From contig CAVXRN010000002.1 in assembly GCA_963764205.1 (NCBI GenBank), positions 558,001 to 622,000 on the forward strand: DNA of 64,000 nucleotides, in the 5' to 3' direction. Source of the stretch: Chersky-840 sp963764205. Its GTDB lineage: Bacteria > Actinomycetota > Acidimicrobiia > Acidimicrobiales > UBA8190. The notes beneath the pieces are model-generated. The model was not told the DNA's origin. It saw nothing but the letters and a program-made list of their open reading frames with translations, and searched no databases. Every line of letters begins with the position of its first letter. The stretch's first letter is position 1. Below, in pieces: positions 18,484 to 28,974 of this stretch. A program made the position numbers and the translations under genes.

Positions 18484-20728
18484 GTGGTCACCGTCGAGCG
18501 TCTGGCTGCCCCCTTCCGCCGGCCGGCGATGCTCGACGACCTGGTGGGCGGTGTCCTGGCGGCCTACGACGCCCGTCGACCCCGTTCGTCCGCCGCCGAC
18601 CGGAAATTGATCGTCCGGGCCGGGACGATGGCCGAGAAGTCGCACGTGGGACAGCTCCGCCAGACCGGTGAGCCCTACATCACCCACCCCGTGGCGGTGG
18701 CGACGATCGTCGCCGACCTGGGCCTCGACGCCCGGTCGGTGGCCTCGGCCCTGCTGCACGACGCCGTGGAGGACACCGGGCTCACCCTCGAGCACGTCAC
18801 CGAGGAGTTCGGCCCGGAGGTGGGCGCCATCGTCGACGGCGTGACCAAGCTCGACCGGTTGCAGTTCGACTCCAAAGAGGCCCAACAGGCGGCCACGGTG
18901 CGCAAGATGCTCGTGGCGATGGCGACCGACTGGCGGGTGCTCGTCATCAAGCTCGCCGACCGGCTCCACAACATGCGGACCATGGCGGTGATGCCGGAGT
19001 GGAAGCAGCGCCGCACCGCCCAGGAGACCCTCGACATCTATGCGCCCCTCGGCGCATCGCCTCGGGATCCAAGAGCTCAAGTGGCAGCTCGAGGACCTGG
19101 CCTTCGCCACGTTGCACCCCAAGCGCTACGCCGAGATCGAGCAGATGGTGGCGACGCGCGCCCCGAGCGCGACGAGTACCTGGCGCGCGTCCTGGTGGCG
19201 GTGCGCGAGCGCCTAGCGCGCGTCGGGAGTGAAGGCCGACGTCACGGGCCGCCCCAAGCACCTGTGGAGCATCTACGAGAAGATGGTCGTGCGGGGCAAG
19301 GAGTTCGCCGAGATCCACGACCTCGTGGGGCTGCGTGTCATCGTGGAGTCCGAGAAGGACTGTTGGGCCGCACTGGGCTCGATCCACGCCATCTGGAGCC
19401 CGGTGCAGGGGCGCTTCAAGGACTACATCAACAGCCCGAAGTTCAACCTGTACCAGTCGTTGCACACCACCGTGATCGGCCTCGAGGGCAAGCCCATCGA
19501 GGTCCAGATCCGGACCAACGAGATGCACCGGCGGGCCGAGTACGGGATCGCCGCGCACTGGGGCTACAAGGAGCAGTCCAAAGACGGTGCCGCCACCACC
19601 ACGGCCGAGATGGCCTGGCTCCAGCGCATCGTGGACTGGCAGCAGGAGACCATCGACCCGCTCGAATTCCTCGAGACCCTGAAGCTCGACCTCGAGCAGG
19701 ACGAGGTCTACGTCTTCACGCCCAAGGGCAAGGTCATCGCCCTGGCCGCGGGGTCGACGCCGATCGACTTCGCCTATTCGATCCACACCGAGGTCGGGCA
19801 CCGCTGCATCGGGGCCAAGGTGAACGGGCGGCTGGTGCCCTTGGACACGCCTCTGCAGTCGGCCGACACGGTTGAGATCATCACCTCCAAGGTCCCCTCG
19901 GCCGGCCCCTCTCGGGACTGGCTCCAGATCGTGGCGTCACCTCGGGCCCGGAACAAGATCCGGCAGTGGTTCTCGCGCGAGCGGCGAGAGGACGCCATGG
20001 AGACCGGCCGTGAGGAGCTGACCAAGGCCCTGCGGCGTGAGGGCCTCCCGGTGCAGAAGCTCGCCGCCTCCAACGCGTTGGAGCGGTTGGCCGCGGCGAT
20101 GAACTACGTCGACCTCGACTCGCTCCATGCGTCGATCGGCGACGGACACGTCTCGGCTCGATCCGTGGCCCAGCGCCTGACCCGCGACCTGCGCGGCGGC
20201 GGGGGCGAGGAGCAGCTTCCCACCGCGGTGGGGCCCGGCCTGCGCACCCGCACCCGGCGGGGATCGCCGGTCGGCGTCTACGTCGAGGGGCTCGACGACG
20301 TCATGGTGCGGCTGTCGCGCTGTTGCACGCCGGTGCCCGGGGACCAGATCGTCGGGTTCGTCACGCGGGGCCGCGGCGTGAGCGTGCACCGGGCCGACTG
20401 TGCCAACGCCACCGCGCTGGCGGCGGGGGGCGAGGAGCGGCTCATCGAGGTGGAGTGGGACCGCGAGGGCACCACCGTGTTCGTGGCCTCGGTCGAGGTC
20501 CTCGCCTTCGACCGGTCGCGCCTGCTGTCCGACGTCACGCGGGTCGTGTCCGAGCACCACCTCAACATCGTGTCCTCGTCGTCGCAGACCGCGCCCGACC
20601 GCGTCAGCCGCATGAACTTCGACGTGGAGCTGGCCGATCCGGGCCACCTGGAGTCGCTCATCAGCTCGCTCAAGCATCTCGACGGCGTGTTCGACGCCTT
20701 CCGCACCCTCCCCGGCCGGAAGGGCTGA
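18484..20728 (+). CDS. rel: Bifunctional (p)ppGpp synthetase/hydrolase Rel (three frameshifts)
   Basis: Stringent-response enzyme that makes and degrades (p)ppGpp. Hydrolase half: HPVAVATIVADLGLD and LLHDAVEDTG (HD domain), IKLADRLHNMRTM. Synthetase half: GRPKHLWSIYEKM, DLVGLRVIVE, YQSLHTTVIGLEGKPIEVQIRT and EYGIAAHWGYKE. The segment GRFKDYINSPK carries the RxKD signature of bifunctional Rel rather than the ExDD of synthetase-only RelA. TGS domain (EVYVFTPKGKVIALAAGST), zinc-finger-like CCTPVPGDQIVGFV and C-terminal ACT complete the regulatory region. Indels near 19051, 19163 and 19222 affect only the linker between hydrolase and synthetase. GTG 18484 gives VVTVERLAAPF. Confidence 0.94.
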
Positions 20729-20735
20729 GCGCGAG

Positions 20736-22025
20736 GTGGCAGAGCAGTCGGTGCCGTTGCGCGCCCCCGCGGGCACCCACGACGTCCTGTGGCCCGAGTC
20801 CGCCCGATGGGAGCGCCTCGTGGCCGAGTTCGCCCGACGGGCGCAGCTGGCGGGCTTCGGGCTGGTGGTCAATCCCATGTTCGAGGACGCCGCGCTCTTC
20901 CGACGCGGCATCGGCGACGAGAGCGACGTCGTGCGCAAGGAGATGTACGAGTTCGCCGACCGGGGCGGCCGGGAGGTGGCGCTGCGGCCCGAGGGGACCG
21001 CCTCGGTGGTGCGGGCCTTCGTCCAGCACCACCCGCCGGTGCCGTGGAAGGCGTGGTACGTCACGCCTGCGTTCCGCTACGAGCGCCCCCAGGCCGGCCG
21101 GTACAAGCAGCACCACCAGTTGGGCGTGGAGGTCCTGGGCACCGAGGATCCCGACGTCGACGCGGAGGTGATCGTCCTGGCCGCGGACCTCTACCGTTGG
21201 TTGGGGTTGACCCAGGTGGACCTGGCGCTCAACTCCATGGGCTGCGCCGAGTGCCGCCCGGTGTACGTCGCGGCGCTGGTCGGCTATCTGCGAGAGCACG
21301 CCCCGGAGCTGTGCGACGAGCACCGGGAGCGCTTCGCCGTGAACCCGCTGCGGGTGCTCGACTGCAAACGACCGCAGTGCAGGGCCGTGACCGAGGGGGC
21401 GCCGCGCATCACCGACTACCTCGGTGAGGAGTGTGCCGCCCACTTCGCCCGGGTCCGGGAGGGGCTCGACGAGCTGGGCGTGACCTACCGGCTCGAGCCG
21501 CGTCTGGTGCGCGGGCTCGACTACTACACGCGCACGACCTTCGAGTTCGCCGCCACCTCGCTCACCGCCGCGCAGAACGCCATCGGCGGAGGCGGGCGCT
21601 ACGACGGGCTGGCCGAGGCCATCGGGGGACCGCCCAGCCCCGGCATCGGCTTCGGCATCGGCATCGAGCGACTACTCCTGGCCTGTGACGCCGAGGAGGT
21701 GTTCCCGGTCGATCCCCCGCGGCCCGACGCCTTCGTGGTCGACGTGACGGGGGGAGGCGCGGCACGCATGTTGTGCGCCGAGCTGCGACGGGCGGGCCTG
21801 GGGGCGGTACGCGCCTACGATGGTCGCTCGCTCAAGGCACAGCTCAAGCAGGCGGACCGCTCGGGGGCGTCGTATGCGTTCATCGTGGGGCCCGAGGAGC
21901 TCGCCCGCGGCGTCGTGACGGCCAGGCCGCTGCGTGAGGACGGACCACAGGTCGAGGTGCCACGGTCCACGGTGGTCCCGTGGTTGGTTGCGCGCTCGAC
22001 GACTGACACGAAAGACGACCAGTGA
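20736..22025 (+). CDS. hisS: Histidyl-tRNA synthetase
   Basis: Class II synthetase charging tRNA-His, 429 aa, intact. RAPAGTHDVLWPES opens the catalytic domain; motif 2 is FRYERPQAGRYKQHHQLGVEV; the histidine-specific LVRGLDYYTRTTFEF and GGGGRYDGL, motif 3 GIGFGIGIERLLL, and the C-terminal anticodon domain (DAFVVDVTGG ... GRSLKAQLKQADRSGA) follow. GTG 20736 lies 8 bp after the rel stop, and TGA overlaps the aspS GTG, so rel, hisS and aspS are probably one transcript. Confidence 0.96.
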   Translation: MAEQSVPLRAPAGTHDVLWPESARWERLVAEFARRAQLAGFGLVVNPMFEDAALFRRGIGDESDVVRKEMYEFADRGGREVALRPEGTASVVRAFVQHHPPVPWKAWYVTPAFRYERPQAGRYKQHHQLGVEVLGTEDPDVDAEVIVLAADLYRWLGLTQVDLALNSMGCAECRPVYVAALVGYLREHAPELCDEHRERFAVNPLRVLDCKRPQCRAVTEGAPRITDYLGEECAAHFARVREGLDELGVTYRLEPRLVRGLDYYTRTTFEFAATSLTAAQNAIGGGGRYDGLAEAIGGPPSPGIGFGIGIERLLLACDAEEVFPVDPPRPDAFVVDVTGGGAARMLCAELRRAGLGAVRAYDGRSLKAQLKQADRSGASYAFIVGPEELARGVVTARPLREDGPQVEVPRSTVVPWLVARSTTDTKDDQ

Positions 22026-23765
22026 CGAGCAGCACGGGGATGCGTACCCATCTGTGTGGTGAGCTTCGACCCGAGCACGTCGGTGCGCGCGTCATGCTGT
22101 GCGGCTGGGTGGCGCGGCGCCGTGAGCACGGGGAGCACCTCTCGTTCCTCGACCTGCGCGACTACTCCGGCGTCGGTCCAGTGCGTGGTCGACGGGACGG
22201 TGGACGTGCGCAGCGAGTGGGTGCTGCGCGTCGAAGGCACCGTGGCGCTGCGGCCCGAGGGCACCGTCAACCCCGACCTGCCCACGGGGGAGATCGAGCT
22301 GACCGACTGCGCCGTCGAGGTCCTGGCCCAGGCGGACCCGCCGCCCTTCCCCGTCGACGACCGGGCCGAGGTGGACGAGTCGGTGCGCCTGCGGTACCGC
22401 TTCGTGGACCTGCGTCGCCCTCGGATGCAGCACAACCTGCGGCTGCGGGCGCGGGTGCTCGCGGCCATGCGCGCCGCCATGGTCCGCCAGGGCTTCTGCG
22501 AGGTCGAGACGCCGCTGCTGTGGACGCCCACGCCCGAAGGGGCCCGCGAGTTCGCGGTCCCGTCCCGGTTGAACCACGGCAAGTTCTACGTGCTGCCGCA
22601 GAGCCCGCAGATCGCCAAGCAGCTCCTCATGGTGGCCGGCATGGACCGCTACTTCCAGGTGGCGCGGTGCCTTCGCGACGAGGACCTGCGGGCCGATCGC
22701 CAATTCGAGTTCACCCAGCTCGACATCGAGGCGTCGTTCGTGACCGAGCGCGACGTCGTGGATGCGGTGACCGTGGCCGTGGTCGATGCCACCGTGGCGG
22801 CGGTGGGCGAGCCGCCGTCTCCCATCGAGTCCATGACGTGGCACGAGGCCATGGACCGCTTCGGGGTCGACAAGCCCGACCTCCGCTTCGCCATGGAGCT
22901 CGTCGACCTCGGTGCGATCTTCACCGGCACCGAGGTACGCGCCTTCGCCGCACCGTGCGTGAAGGCGGTGCGGGTGCCCGACGGCGCCGCGCTCGGCCGC
23001 AACCGTCTCGACGGGCTGGTGGAGCGGGCCAAGGAGCTCGGGGCCAAGGGTCTGGCGTGGTTCAAGGTGGCCTCGCTCGCACCGGTGTCGCTCACGTCAC
23101 CGCTCGACAAGGTGCTCACCGACGCCGAGCGGGCCGGCATCGTGTCGGCCACCGGTGCGCAGACCGGTGACCTCGTCCTGGTCGTCGCCGACGAGTGGCG
23201 CACGGCGTGCGACGTGCTCGGCCAGATCCGGATCGACCTCGGTCGGCCGCCGGTGGGCGAAGGCGAGCGGCGGTTCTTGTGGGTGACCGAGTTCCCGCTC
23301 TTCGACGGCACCGACGAGGAGGGCAACCCCCAGGCGGCCCATCACCCCTTCACGATGCCCCATCCCGACGACCTCGACCTGCTGCTCACCGACCCGGCCC
23401 GGGTGCGCTCGCAGGCGTACGACCTCGTCCTCAACGGGTCGGAGCTCGGCTCGGGCTCGATCCGTATCCATCGCGAGGACATTCAGCGCCGCGTGTTCAG
23501 CGCGTTGGGCATCACGCCCGAAGAAGCCGAGGCCCGGTTCGGCTTCCTGCTGAGCGCGTTCCGCTACGGCGCCCCCCCGCACGGCGGGTTCGCCGTGGGC
23601 GTCGACCGGTTCGTGGCCGTCCTGGCGGGCGAGGACAACCTCCGCGAGGTCATCGCCTATCCGAAGACCCAGTCCGGGACCGACCCCATGACCGGTGCGC
23701 CCAAGAGCCTGTCGGAACGGGCCCTGCGGGACCTCGGCTTGCGCATCACGCCCGCGGGCGACTGA
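22022..23765 (+). CDS. aspS: Aspartyl-tRNA synthetase (one frameshift)
   Basis: Class IIb bacterial-type AspRS. N-terminal OB domain from GTG 22022 (MRTHLCGELRPEHVG, CGWVARRREHG), catalytic motifs RYRFVDLRRP, FCEVETPLL, SPQIAKQLLMVAGMDRYFQVARCLRDEDLRADRQ, the inserted GAD domain, GELGSGSIRIH-like NGSELGSGSIRIH and GFAVGVDRFVAVLAG. One extra G near 22175 disrupts LRDYSGV-VQCVVD inside the OB domain; the remainder is open to TGA 23763-23765. Whether it also charges tRNA-Asn cannot be judged here. Confidence 0.95.
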
Positions 23766-23800
23766 GCCCGGCGGCGCGGCGACCGGGGGGCCGAGCACAC

Positions 23801-25141
23801 GTGGTGAGCCGCCCGCCCCGCCGAGGTGGTCCCGGGGGACCCGACCTCTTCGCCCAGGCCGCCACCGACCGGTTGCGCCAACGCGCTCCGCTGGCGGCGC
23901 GTCTGCGCCCCCGCACGCTCGACGACATCGTGGGACAGCGCCATCTCGTGGCGCCCGACGCACCGCTGCGGGTCCTCATCGAACAGGACCGGCTCACCTC
24001 CGCCATTTTGTGGGGGCCGGCGGGAACGGGGAAGACGACCCTGGCGCAGGTGGTGGCGGCCACCACGGCCAAGACCTTCGTGCCGCTCTCGGCCGTGAAC
24101 GCCGGTGTGGCCGACGTGCGCAGCGCCATCGAAGAGGCGCGGCGCCTGCTCGGTGAGCACGGCCGCGGCACCATCCTGTTCGTCGACGAGGTCCACCGGT
24201 TCAACAAGTCCCAGCAGGACGCCCTCCTGCCCGCGGTGGAGGAAGGGCTCGTGGTGCTCATCGGTGCCACGACCGAGAACCCGTTCTTCTCGGTCAACTC
24301 GCCCCTGCTCAGCCGGGCGACGCTGTGGCGTCTCGAGCCCCTGAGCGATGACGACCTGGCCGAGGTCGTCCGGCGCGGCCTCGAGGCCGAGGGGTCGGTG
24401 GCCGACCCCGACGCAGTCGCCGCGATGGTGTCGGTGGCCGACGGGGACGCGCGTGCCGCCTTGGGCACCCTGGAGGTGGCCGTCGCCCTGGCCCGAGGCG
24501 ATCCCATCACGAGCGCGGTGGTCGACCGGGCCCGCGCCGGCCGCTTGCTGCACCAGGGGCCCGACGCCCACTACGACCAGGTCAGTGCGCTCATCAAGTC
24601 GATCCGGGGCTCGGACCCCGACGCGGCGCTCTACTGGTTCGCCCGGATGCTCGAAGGGGGTGAGGACGCCCGGTTCATCGCCCGGCGCCTCGTCATCCTG
24701 GCCAGTGAGGACGTCGGGTTGGCGGACCCGTCGGCCCTCGGGGTGGCGGACGCCGCGGCCCGGGCGGTGGAGTTCGTGGGGCTCCCCGAAGCCCAGCTCA
24801 ACCTGGCCCAGGCCGTCGTCTACCTGGCGTGCGCACCCAAGTCGAACCGGGTCACGACCGCGTTGGGGCGGGCCCGGGCCGACGCCCGGGAGGGACCCCG
24901 CGCCGACGTCCCCACGCATCTCCGCGACGCCCATTACCACGGCGCGACTGAGCTCGGCCACGGTGAGGGGTACCGGTATCCCCATGACGACCCCCGCGGC
25001 TGGGTCGAACAGGACTACCGTCCTCCGGAGGTGGCCGGGCGCGTCTACTACGAGCCGAGCGACCACGGCGCCGAAGCGGCGCTCGGAGAACGCCTGCGGC
25101 GGCGTCGCCGCGGCCTCGACGCCCAGGACGGAGAAGACTGA
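23801..25141 (+). CDS. rarA: Replication-associated recombination protein RarA (MgsA)
   Basis: AAA+ ATPase acting at stalled replication forks, about 446 aa and intact. PDLFAQAA, LAARLRPRTLDDIVGQRHL, Walker A GPAGTGKTT, Walker B FVDEVHRFNKSQQDALLP, sensor GATTENPFFSVNSPLLSR and the C-terminal tetramer domain HYDQVSALIKSIRGSDPDAALYW with LVILASEDVGLADP are all typical. GTG 23801 (or 23804) follows the aspS stop by 35 bp. Linked to aspS or alaS in many actinobacteria. Confidence 0.94.
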   Translation: MVSRPPRRGGPGGPDLFAQAATDRLRQRAPLAARLRPRTLDDIVGQRHLVAPDAPLRVLIEQDRLTSAILWGPAGTGKTTLAQVVAATTAKTFVPLSAVNAGVADVRSAIEEARRLLGEHGRGTILFVDEVHRFNKSQQDALLPAVEEGLVVLIGATTENPFFSVNSPLLSRATLWRLEPLSDDDLAEVVRRGLEAEGSVADPDAVAAMVSVADGDARAALGTLEVAVALARGDPITSAVVDRARAGRLLHQGPDAHYDQVSALIKSIRGSDPDAALYWFARMLEGGEDARFIARRLVILASEDVGLADPSALGVADAAARAVEFVGLPEAQLNLAQAVVYLACAPKSNRVTTALGRARADAREGPRADVPTHLRDAHYHGATELGHGEGYRYPHDDPRGWVEQDYRPPEVAGRVYYEPSDHGAEAALGERLRRRRRGLDAQDGED

Positions 25142-25145
25142 GCCC

Positions 25146-28078
25146 TTGATCCTCACGCATGCCGGACATCGGCGGAGGATCGCCGCGGTGATCGTTTGCG
25201 TGGCGGTGTCGGGGTCGCTCGTCGCAGCGAGCGCGGTGCGGGCGCGTGTCGCGGGCGCGACACCGGCGGCGCGCAGCTGGGTGCGCAGCTCGCGCAGCGT
25301 GCCCACCCTCCCGCACGGGAGCAGGGCCCTGCACCCCGTGCCGCCGACCACGACGGTGCACGCCGACGTCGTGCTCAAGCCACGCGACGCGGTCGCACTG
25401 GGTGCGTTCGACACAGCGGTGTCGACGCCGGGGTCACCGTCGTTCCGCCACTACCTCGACCCCGGCCAGTTCGCGGCCGAGTTCGGTCCCAGCGCGCCGA
25501 CGATCGCGTCGGCCCGGGCGTGGCTGGCGGGCCGCGGCCTGCGGGTGGGGCCGACGTCGGGTGACGGCCTCATCGTCCCGGTCTCGGGCTCCGCCGCGCA
25601 GATCGAGACCGCCTTCGCCCTGGGCCTCGAGCAGTACCGCGTGCCTACGGGCCAGGTGGTGCAGGCACCCGACGCGGCGCCGTTGGTGCCGAGCGCCCTG
25701 GCCGGTGACCTCGACGGCATCACGGGCCTCGACGATCTGAGCCGACCGGTGCCCGAGCTGGTGCGGCCGGGCGACCGGCCCCAGCTCGCCGCGACCACGC
25801 CCGACGCGCAGTCGGGGCCGGCCCCGCGTGCCGGTGGCCCGACCCCCACCACGAGCTGCGCCAACACGATCCATGCCACCGGCGGGCTCAGCGCCGACCA
25901 GCTGGCCTCGGCGTACTCCTTCTCGGGCCTCTACCCCGGCACCGAAGGCTCGGGGGTGACGGTGGGGATCTACGAGCTCGAGCCGTTCTGGGAGAGCGAC
26001 ATCGCGAACTTCGAGGATTGCTACACCCCGACCATCACCGCGTCGGTCAACGGGATCAGCGTGGACGGGGCGAACCCCAATGCCGGCCCCGGGGCGGGCG
26101 AGGCGGCCCTCGACATCGAGATGGTGGTGGGGATGGCGCCCAAGGTGACCGTGAAGGTCTACGTCGGTCCCAACGGCGGGAGCGGGCCGCTCGACACCTA
26201 CGCGCGCATGGTCGACGACGACTCCTCGGAGGTGATCACGACCAGTTGGGGCCAGTGCGAGGCGCAGCTGGCGCCGGCCTACATCCAGGCCGAGTCGTCG
26301 CTGTTCCAGCAGGCGGTGGCCCAGGGACAGACCCTCGTCGCCGCCGCGGGCGACGAGGGCTCCGAAGACTGCTACCTCTTCCCCAGCTCCACCGACACGC
26401 GACTGCAGGTCGACGATCCCGGCAGCCAGCCCTGGGTGACGAGCGTGGGGGGGACCACGCTCAACGCCCTGGGGCCCCCGCCGAGCGAGACCGTGTGGAA
26501 CTCGGGTCTCTACAGCGGCACCGGCGGAGGAGGGATCTCCTCGCTGTGGACCATGCCGGCATGGCAGCGCGGCGTGCAGAGCGTCTACACCCGGTCGGGC
26601 GACAACTTCACCGGCGCCCAGCCCTGCCCGACGAGCTCGGGCGCGGGAACGCTGTCGTGCCGGGAGGTGCCCGACGTGGCCTCGGACGGGGACCCTCGTA
26701 CGGGGCTCGTCATCGCCTGTTCGTGTGCTAGCGGCGGGTGGGCCCGGATCGGTGGCACGAGCATGGCCGCACCGCTGTGGGGTGCGCTCGCCGCGCTGGC
26801 CGACCAGGGGCAGGGCTCGTCCGTCGGGTTCCTGAACCCCGCGCTCTATCAGGCGCAGTGCGCGGGGAGCCCCGTCTTCAACGACATCACGACGGGGAAC
26901 AACCAACCGGCCGGCTCGGCTCCGAGCAATCCTCCCCGATCCCCCTCGGGCCCCTATTACCCCGCCACGCCCGGCTACGACCTCGCCTCGGGCCTCGGCA
27001 CGCCTGTGGCGGGCGCCCTCGTCAGCCGGCTGCGGGCCCCGCCGCCGAGCAGCTGCCCCGTGGTGAACGCGATCTCGACCTCGTCGGGCCCCGCCGCGGG
27101 GGGAGCACGGTGACGCTGTCGGGCGCCAACCTGGCAGGGGTGAGCGAGGTGGACTTCGGCAACGGCAACGCCGGCGCCATCGAGGCCGTCACGTCCTCGT
27201 CGGTGACGGTCAGCACGCCACCGTCGCCCACGGGGGGTTGGGCCAACGCGGAGGTGATCGTCAAGACGGCCACGAGCGCGCTGGGGTTCGACGGGAGCAT
27301 GCCGTACACCTACCTCGGGCCGCGTGGCTACTGGACCGTCGCCTCCGACGGCGGCATCTTCTCGTTCGGGCAGGTGGGTTTCCACGGATCGATGGGCGGG
27401 CGGCCCCTGGCCCGGCCCATCGTGGGCATGGCGCCCACCCCGTCGGCCAAGGGCTACTGGCTGGTCGCCTCCGACGGCGGCATCTTCACCTTCGGCGACG
27501 CCGCCTTCCACGGGTCGACGGGCAACATCCGGCTCACGAAGCCGGTGGTGGGCATGGCGGCCACGCCCGACGGCGGTGGGTACTGGTTGGTGGCGAGCGA
27601 CGGCGGGGTCTTCTCCTTCGGCGACGCCGCGTTCTACGGCTCCACCGGGAACATCCGTCTGGCCCAGCCCATCGTGGGCATGGCGGCCACGCCCGACGGC
27701 GGTGGGTACTGGTTGGTGGCGAGCGACGGTGGGGTCTTCGCCTTCGGCGACGCCGCCTTCCACGGGTCGACGGGCAACATCCGGCTCACGAAGCCGGTGG
27801 TGGGCATGGCGGCCACGCCCGACGGCGGTGGGTACTGGTTGGTGGCGAGCGACGGTGGGGTCTTCGCCTTCGGCGACGCCGCCTTCCACGGGTCGACGGG
27901 CAACATCCGGCTCACGAAGCCGGTGGTGGGCATGGCGGCCACGCCCGACGGCGGCGGGTACTGGTTGGTGGCGAGCGACGGTGGGATCTTCGCCTTCGGC
28001 GGCACCTACGGGGGGTTCTACGGCTCCACCGGCAACATCGCCCTGACCAAGCCCATGGTGGGCATCGGCGCACCGTAG
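25146..28078 (+). CDS. Secreted S53 (sedolisin/kumamolisin) peptidase with IPT/TIG domain and six GYW repeats (one frameshift)
   Basis: Acid-type serine-carboxyl peptidase, about 977 aa after correcting one missing G near 27104. Order: TTG start with basic signal peptide (HRRRIAAVIVCVAVSGSLVAAS), pro-kumamolisin activation domain (VLKPRDAVALGAFDTAVSTPGSP), catalytic domain with E319 and D323 (EAALDIE), D403 in AAAGDEG and Ser539 in GGTSMAAP, a calcium-type PGYDLASGLGTP end, an IPT/TIG-like segment (STVTLSGANLAGVSEVDFG), then six 42-aa GYWLVASDGG repeats. Such enzymes mature themselves at low pH. The repeat region probably folds as a propeller or other beta repeat outside the cell. The TTG start is the only suitable one before the signal peptide; GGAGAAG lies about 9 nt upstream. 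Confidence 0.88.
27326..28078 (+). repeat. Six 126-bp coding repeats (GYWLVASDGG type)
   Basis: Units begin at 27326, 27452, 27578, 27704, 27830 and 27956. Each encodes GYWxVASDGGxFxFGxxxFxGS ... PxVGMAxTP. Units 4 and 5 differ at only one base of 126, so they arose by recent duplication or gene conversion; unit 1 and unit 6 are the most diverged, and unit 6 carries a two-residue insertion. Confidence 0.95.
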
Positions 28079-28091
28079 GCCGGCCGCGCCG

Positions 28092-28097
28092 TAGGAT
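28092..28097 (+). promoter_or_regulatory. TAGGAT -10 box of the DUF948 gene
   Basis: TAGGAT with 9 nt to ATG 28107; no Shine-Dalgarno. Confidence 0.45.
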
Positions 28098-28106
28098 GAC
28101 GCGGCC

Positions 28107-28631
28107 ATGTCCGCCGACAACGTCGCCGCGCTGGTCGCCGCTATCGCGGCGGCCGTGGCCTCGTTCGTGCTCGTCGGGGTCGTCGTCGTGCTGGGTCGGC
28201 GGGTGCGCGAGCTCGGCCGGACCGTCGAGGAGCTCCGCCACGAGACGGTGCCCCTGGTGCACGACGCCCGCGTCGTGGTCGACCAGGCCGCTACCGAGAT
28301 GGTGCGCGTCGGCGACGTGCTCGACTCGGCCGAAGCGGTGTCGTCGACGGTGGACTCCGCCTCGCGCCTGGCCTATCGCGCCTTCTCCAACCCGGTGGTG
28401 AAGGTCCTCGCCTACGGCACGGGTCTCGGGAGTGCGTTGCGACGCTTCTTCGGGCGCGCCGGCGCAGACGACCGCGGCGCGCGCAGCAACGGCCACGCTG
28501 GACGTGTCGGGGTGCGGGCCACCGACGCCACACGACCGGGCGGGGCGCGCGCGGTGGGTTCAGGCGACGACGGCCACGCCCCCTCCTCGGGAGGGCGTCG
28601 TCGGCGTCGTCACGAAAAGGCGAAGCGGTGA
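28107..28631 (+). CDS. DUF948-like single-pass membrane protein
   Basis: 174 aa. One N-terminal helix (VAALVAAIAAAVASFVLVGVVVVLG) is followed by an amphipathic, coiled-coil-like region (LRHETVPLVHDARVVVDQAATEMVRVGDVLD), a short FSNPVVKVLAYGTGLGSALRRFF segment, and a disordered basic tail ending RRRRRHEKAKR. DUF948 proteins commonly precede alaS in actinobacteria; function unknown. Its TGA overlaps the GTG of the next gene, so the two are probably translated together. Confidence 0.75.
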   Translation: MSADNVAALVAAIAAAVASFVLVGVVVVLGRRVRELGRTVEELRHETVPLVHDARVVVDQAATEMVRVGDVLDSAEAVSSTVDSASRLAYRAFSNPVVKVLAYGTGLGSALRRFFGRAGADDRGARSNGHAGRVGVRATDATRPGGARAVGSGDDGHAPSSGGRRRRRHEKAKR

Positions 28632-28891
28632 TGCGGCGGCCGTTGTGGCTGGCGGCGGGCGCCGCGCTCGGTGTCGGGGGCACGGTGTGGACGCGTCGAC
28701 GCCTCGACCGGCTCTCCCAGCGCGTGCGGCCGACGGCGATGGCGACCGAATTGGCCGCCGTCGCGCAGCGCACCCGGCGTGGCACCCTCGACCGGGTGCG
28801 CGACGCCGTGGACACCGGCCGGAGCGCGGCGCAGCGGCGCCAGGACGACCTGTGGCAGGACCTCGCGGCGCGTGACCGCCCCTCGGGGTGA
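28628..28891 (+). CDS. Small membrane protein upstream of alaS
   Basis: 87 aa. One short N-terminal hydrophobic segment (PLWLAAGAALGVGGTVW) followed by a charged, Arg-rich helical region (RRRLDRLSQRVRP, RRGTLDRVRDAVDTGRSAAQRRQDDLW). GTG 28628 overlaps the stop of the DUF948 gene. A comparable small protein stands in this position in many actinobacteria. No known function; perhaps a partner of its neighbour. Confidence 0.65.
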   Translation: MMRRPLWLAAGAALGVGGTVWTRRRLDRLSQRVRPTAMATELAAVAQRTRRGTLDRVRDAVDTGRSAAQRRQDDLWQDLAARDRPSG

Positions 28892-28962
28892 ACGGCCCTG
28901 AATTGGCAGGCCACAGGCCCGATCCCCGCTCCATGACGTCCCGGGCGAGGGGGGAGGGCCGG

Positions 28963-28968
28963 TAGGAT
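28963..28968 (+). promoter_or_regulatory. TAGGAT -10 box of alaS
   Basis: TAGGAT with 6 nt to ATG 28975 (ATG 28978 follows directly). No T-box-like leader fits in the 83-bp gap. Confidence 0.5.
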
Positions 28969-28974
28969 CGTCCG

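Noticed and set aside
27326..28078. Regular 126-bp repeats as a possible CRISPR or satellite
   Set aside because: They are contiguous, in frame and coding, with no unique spacers.
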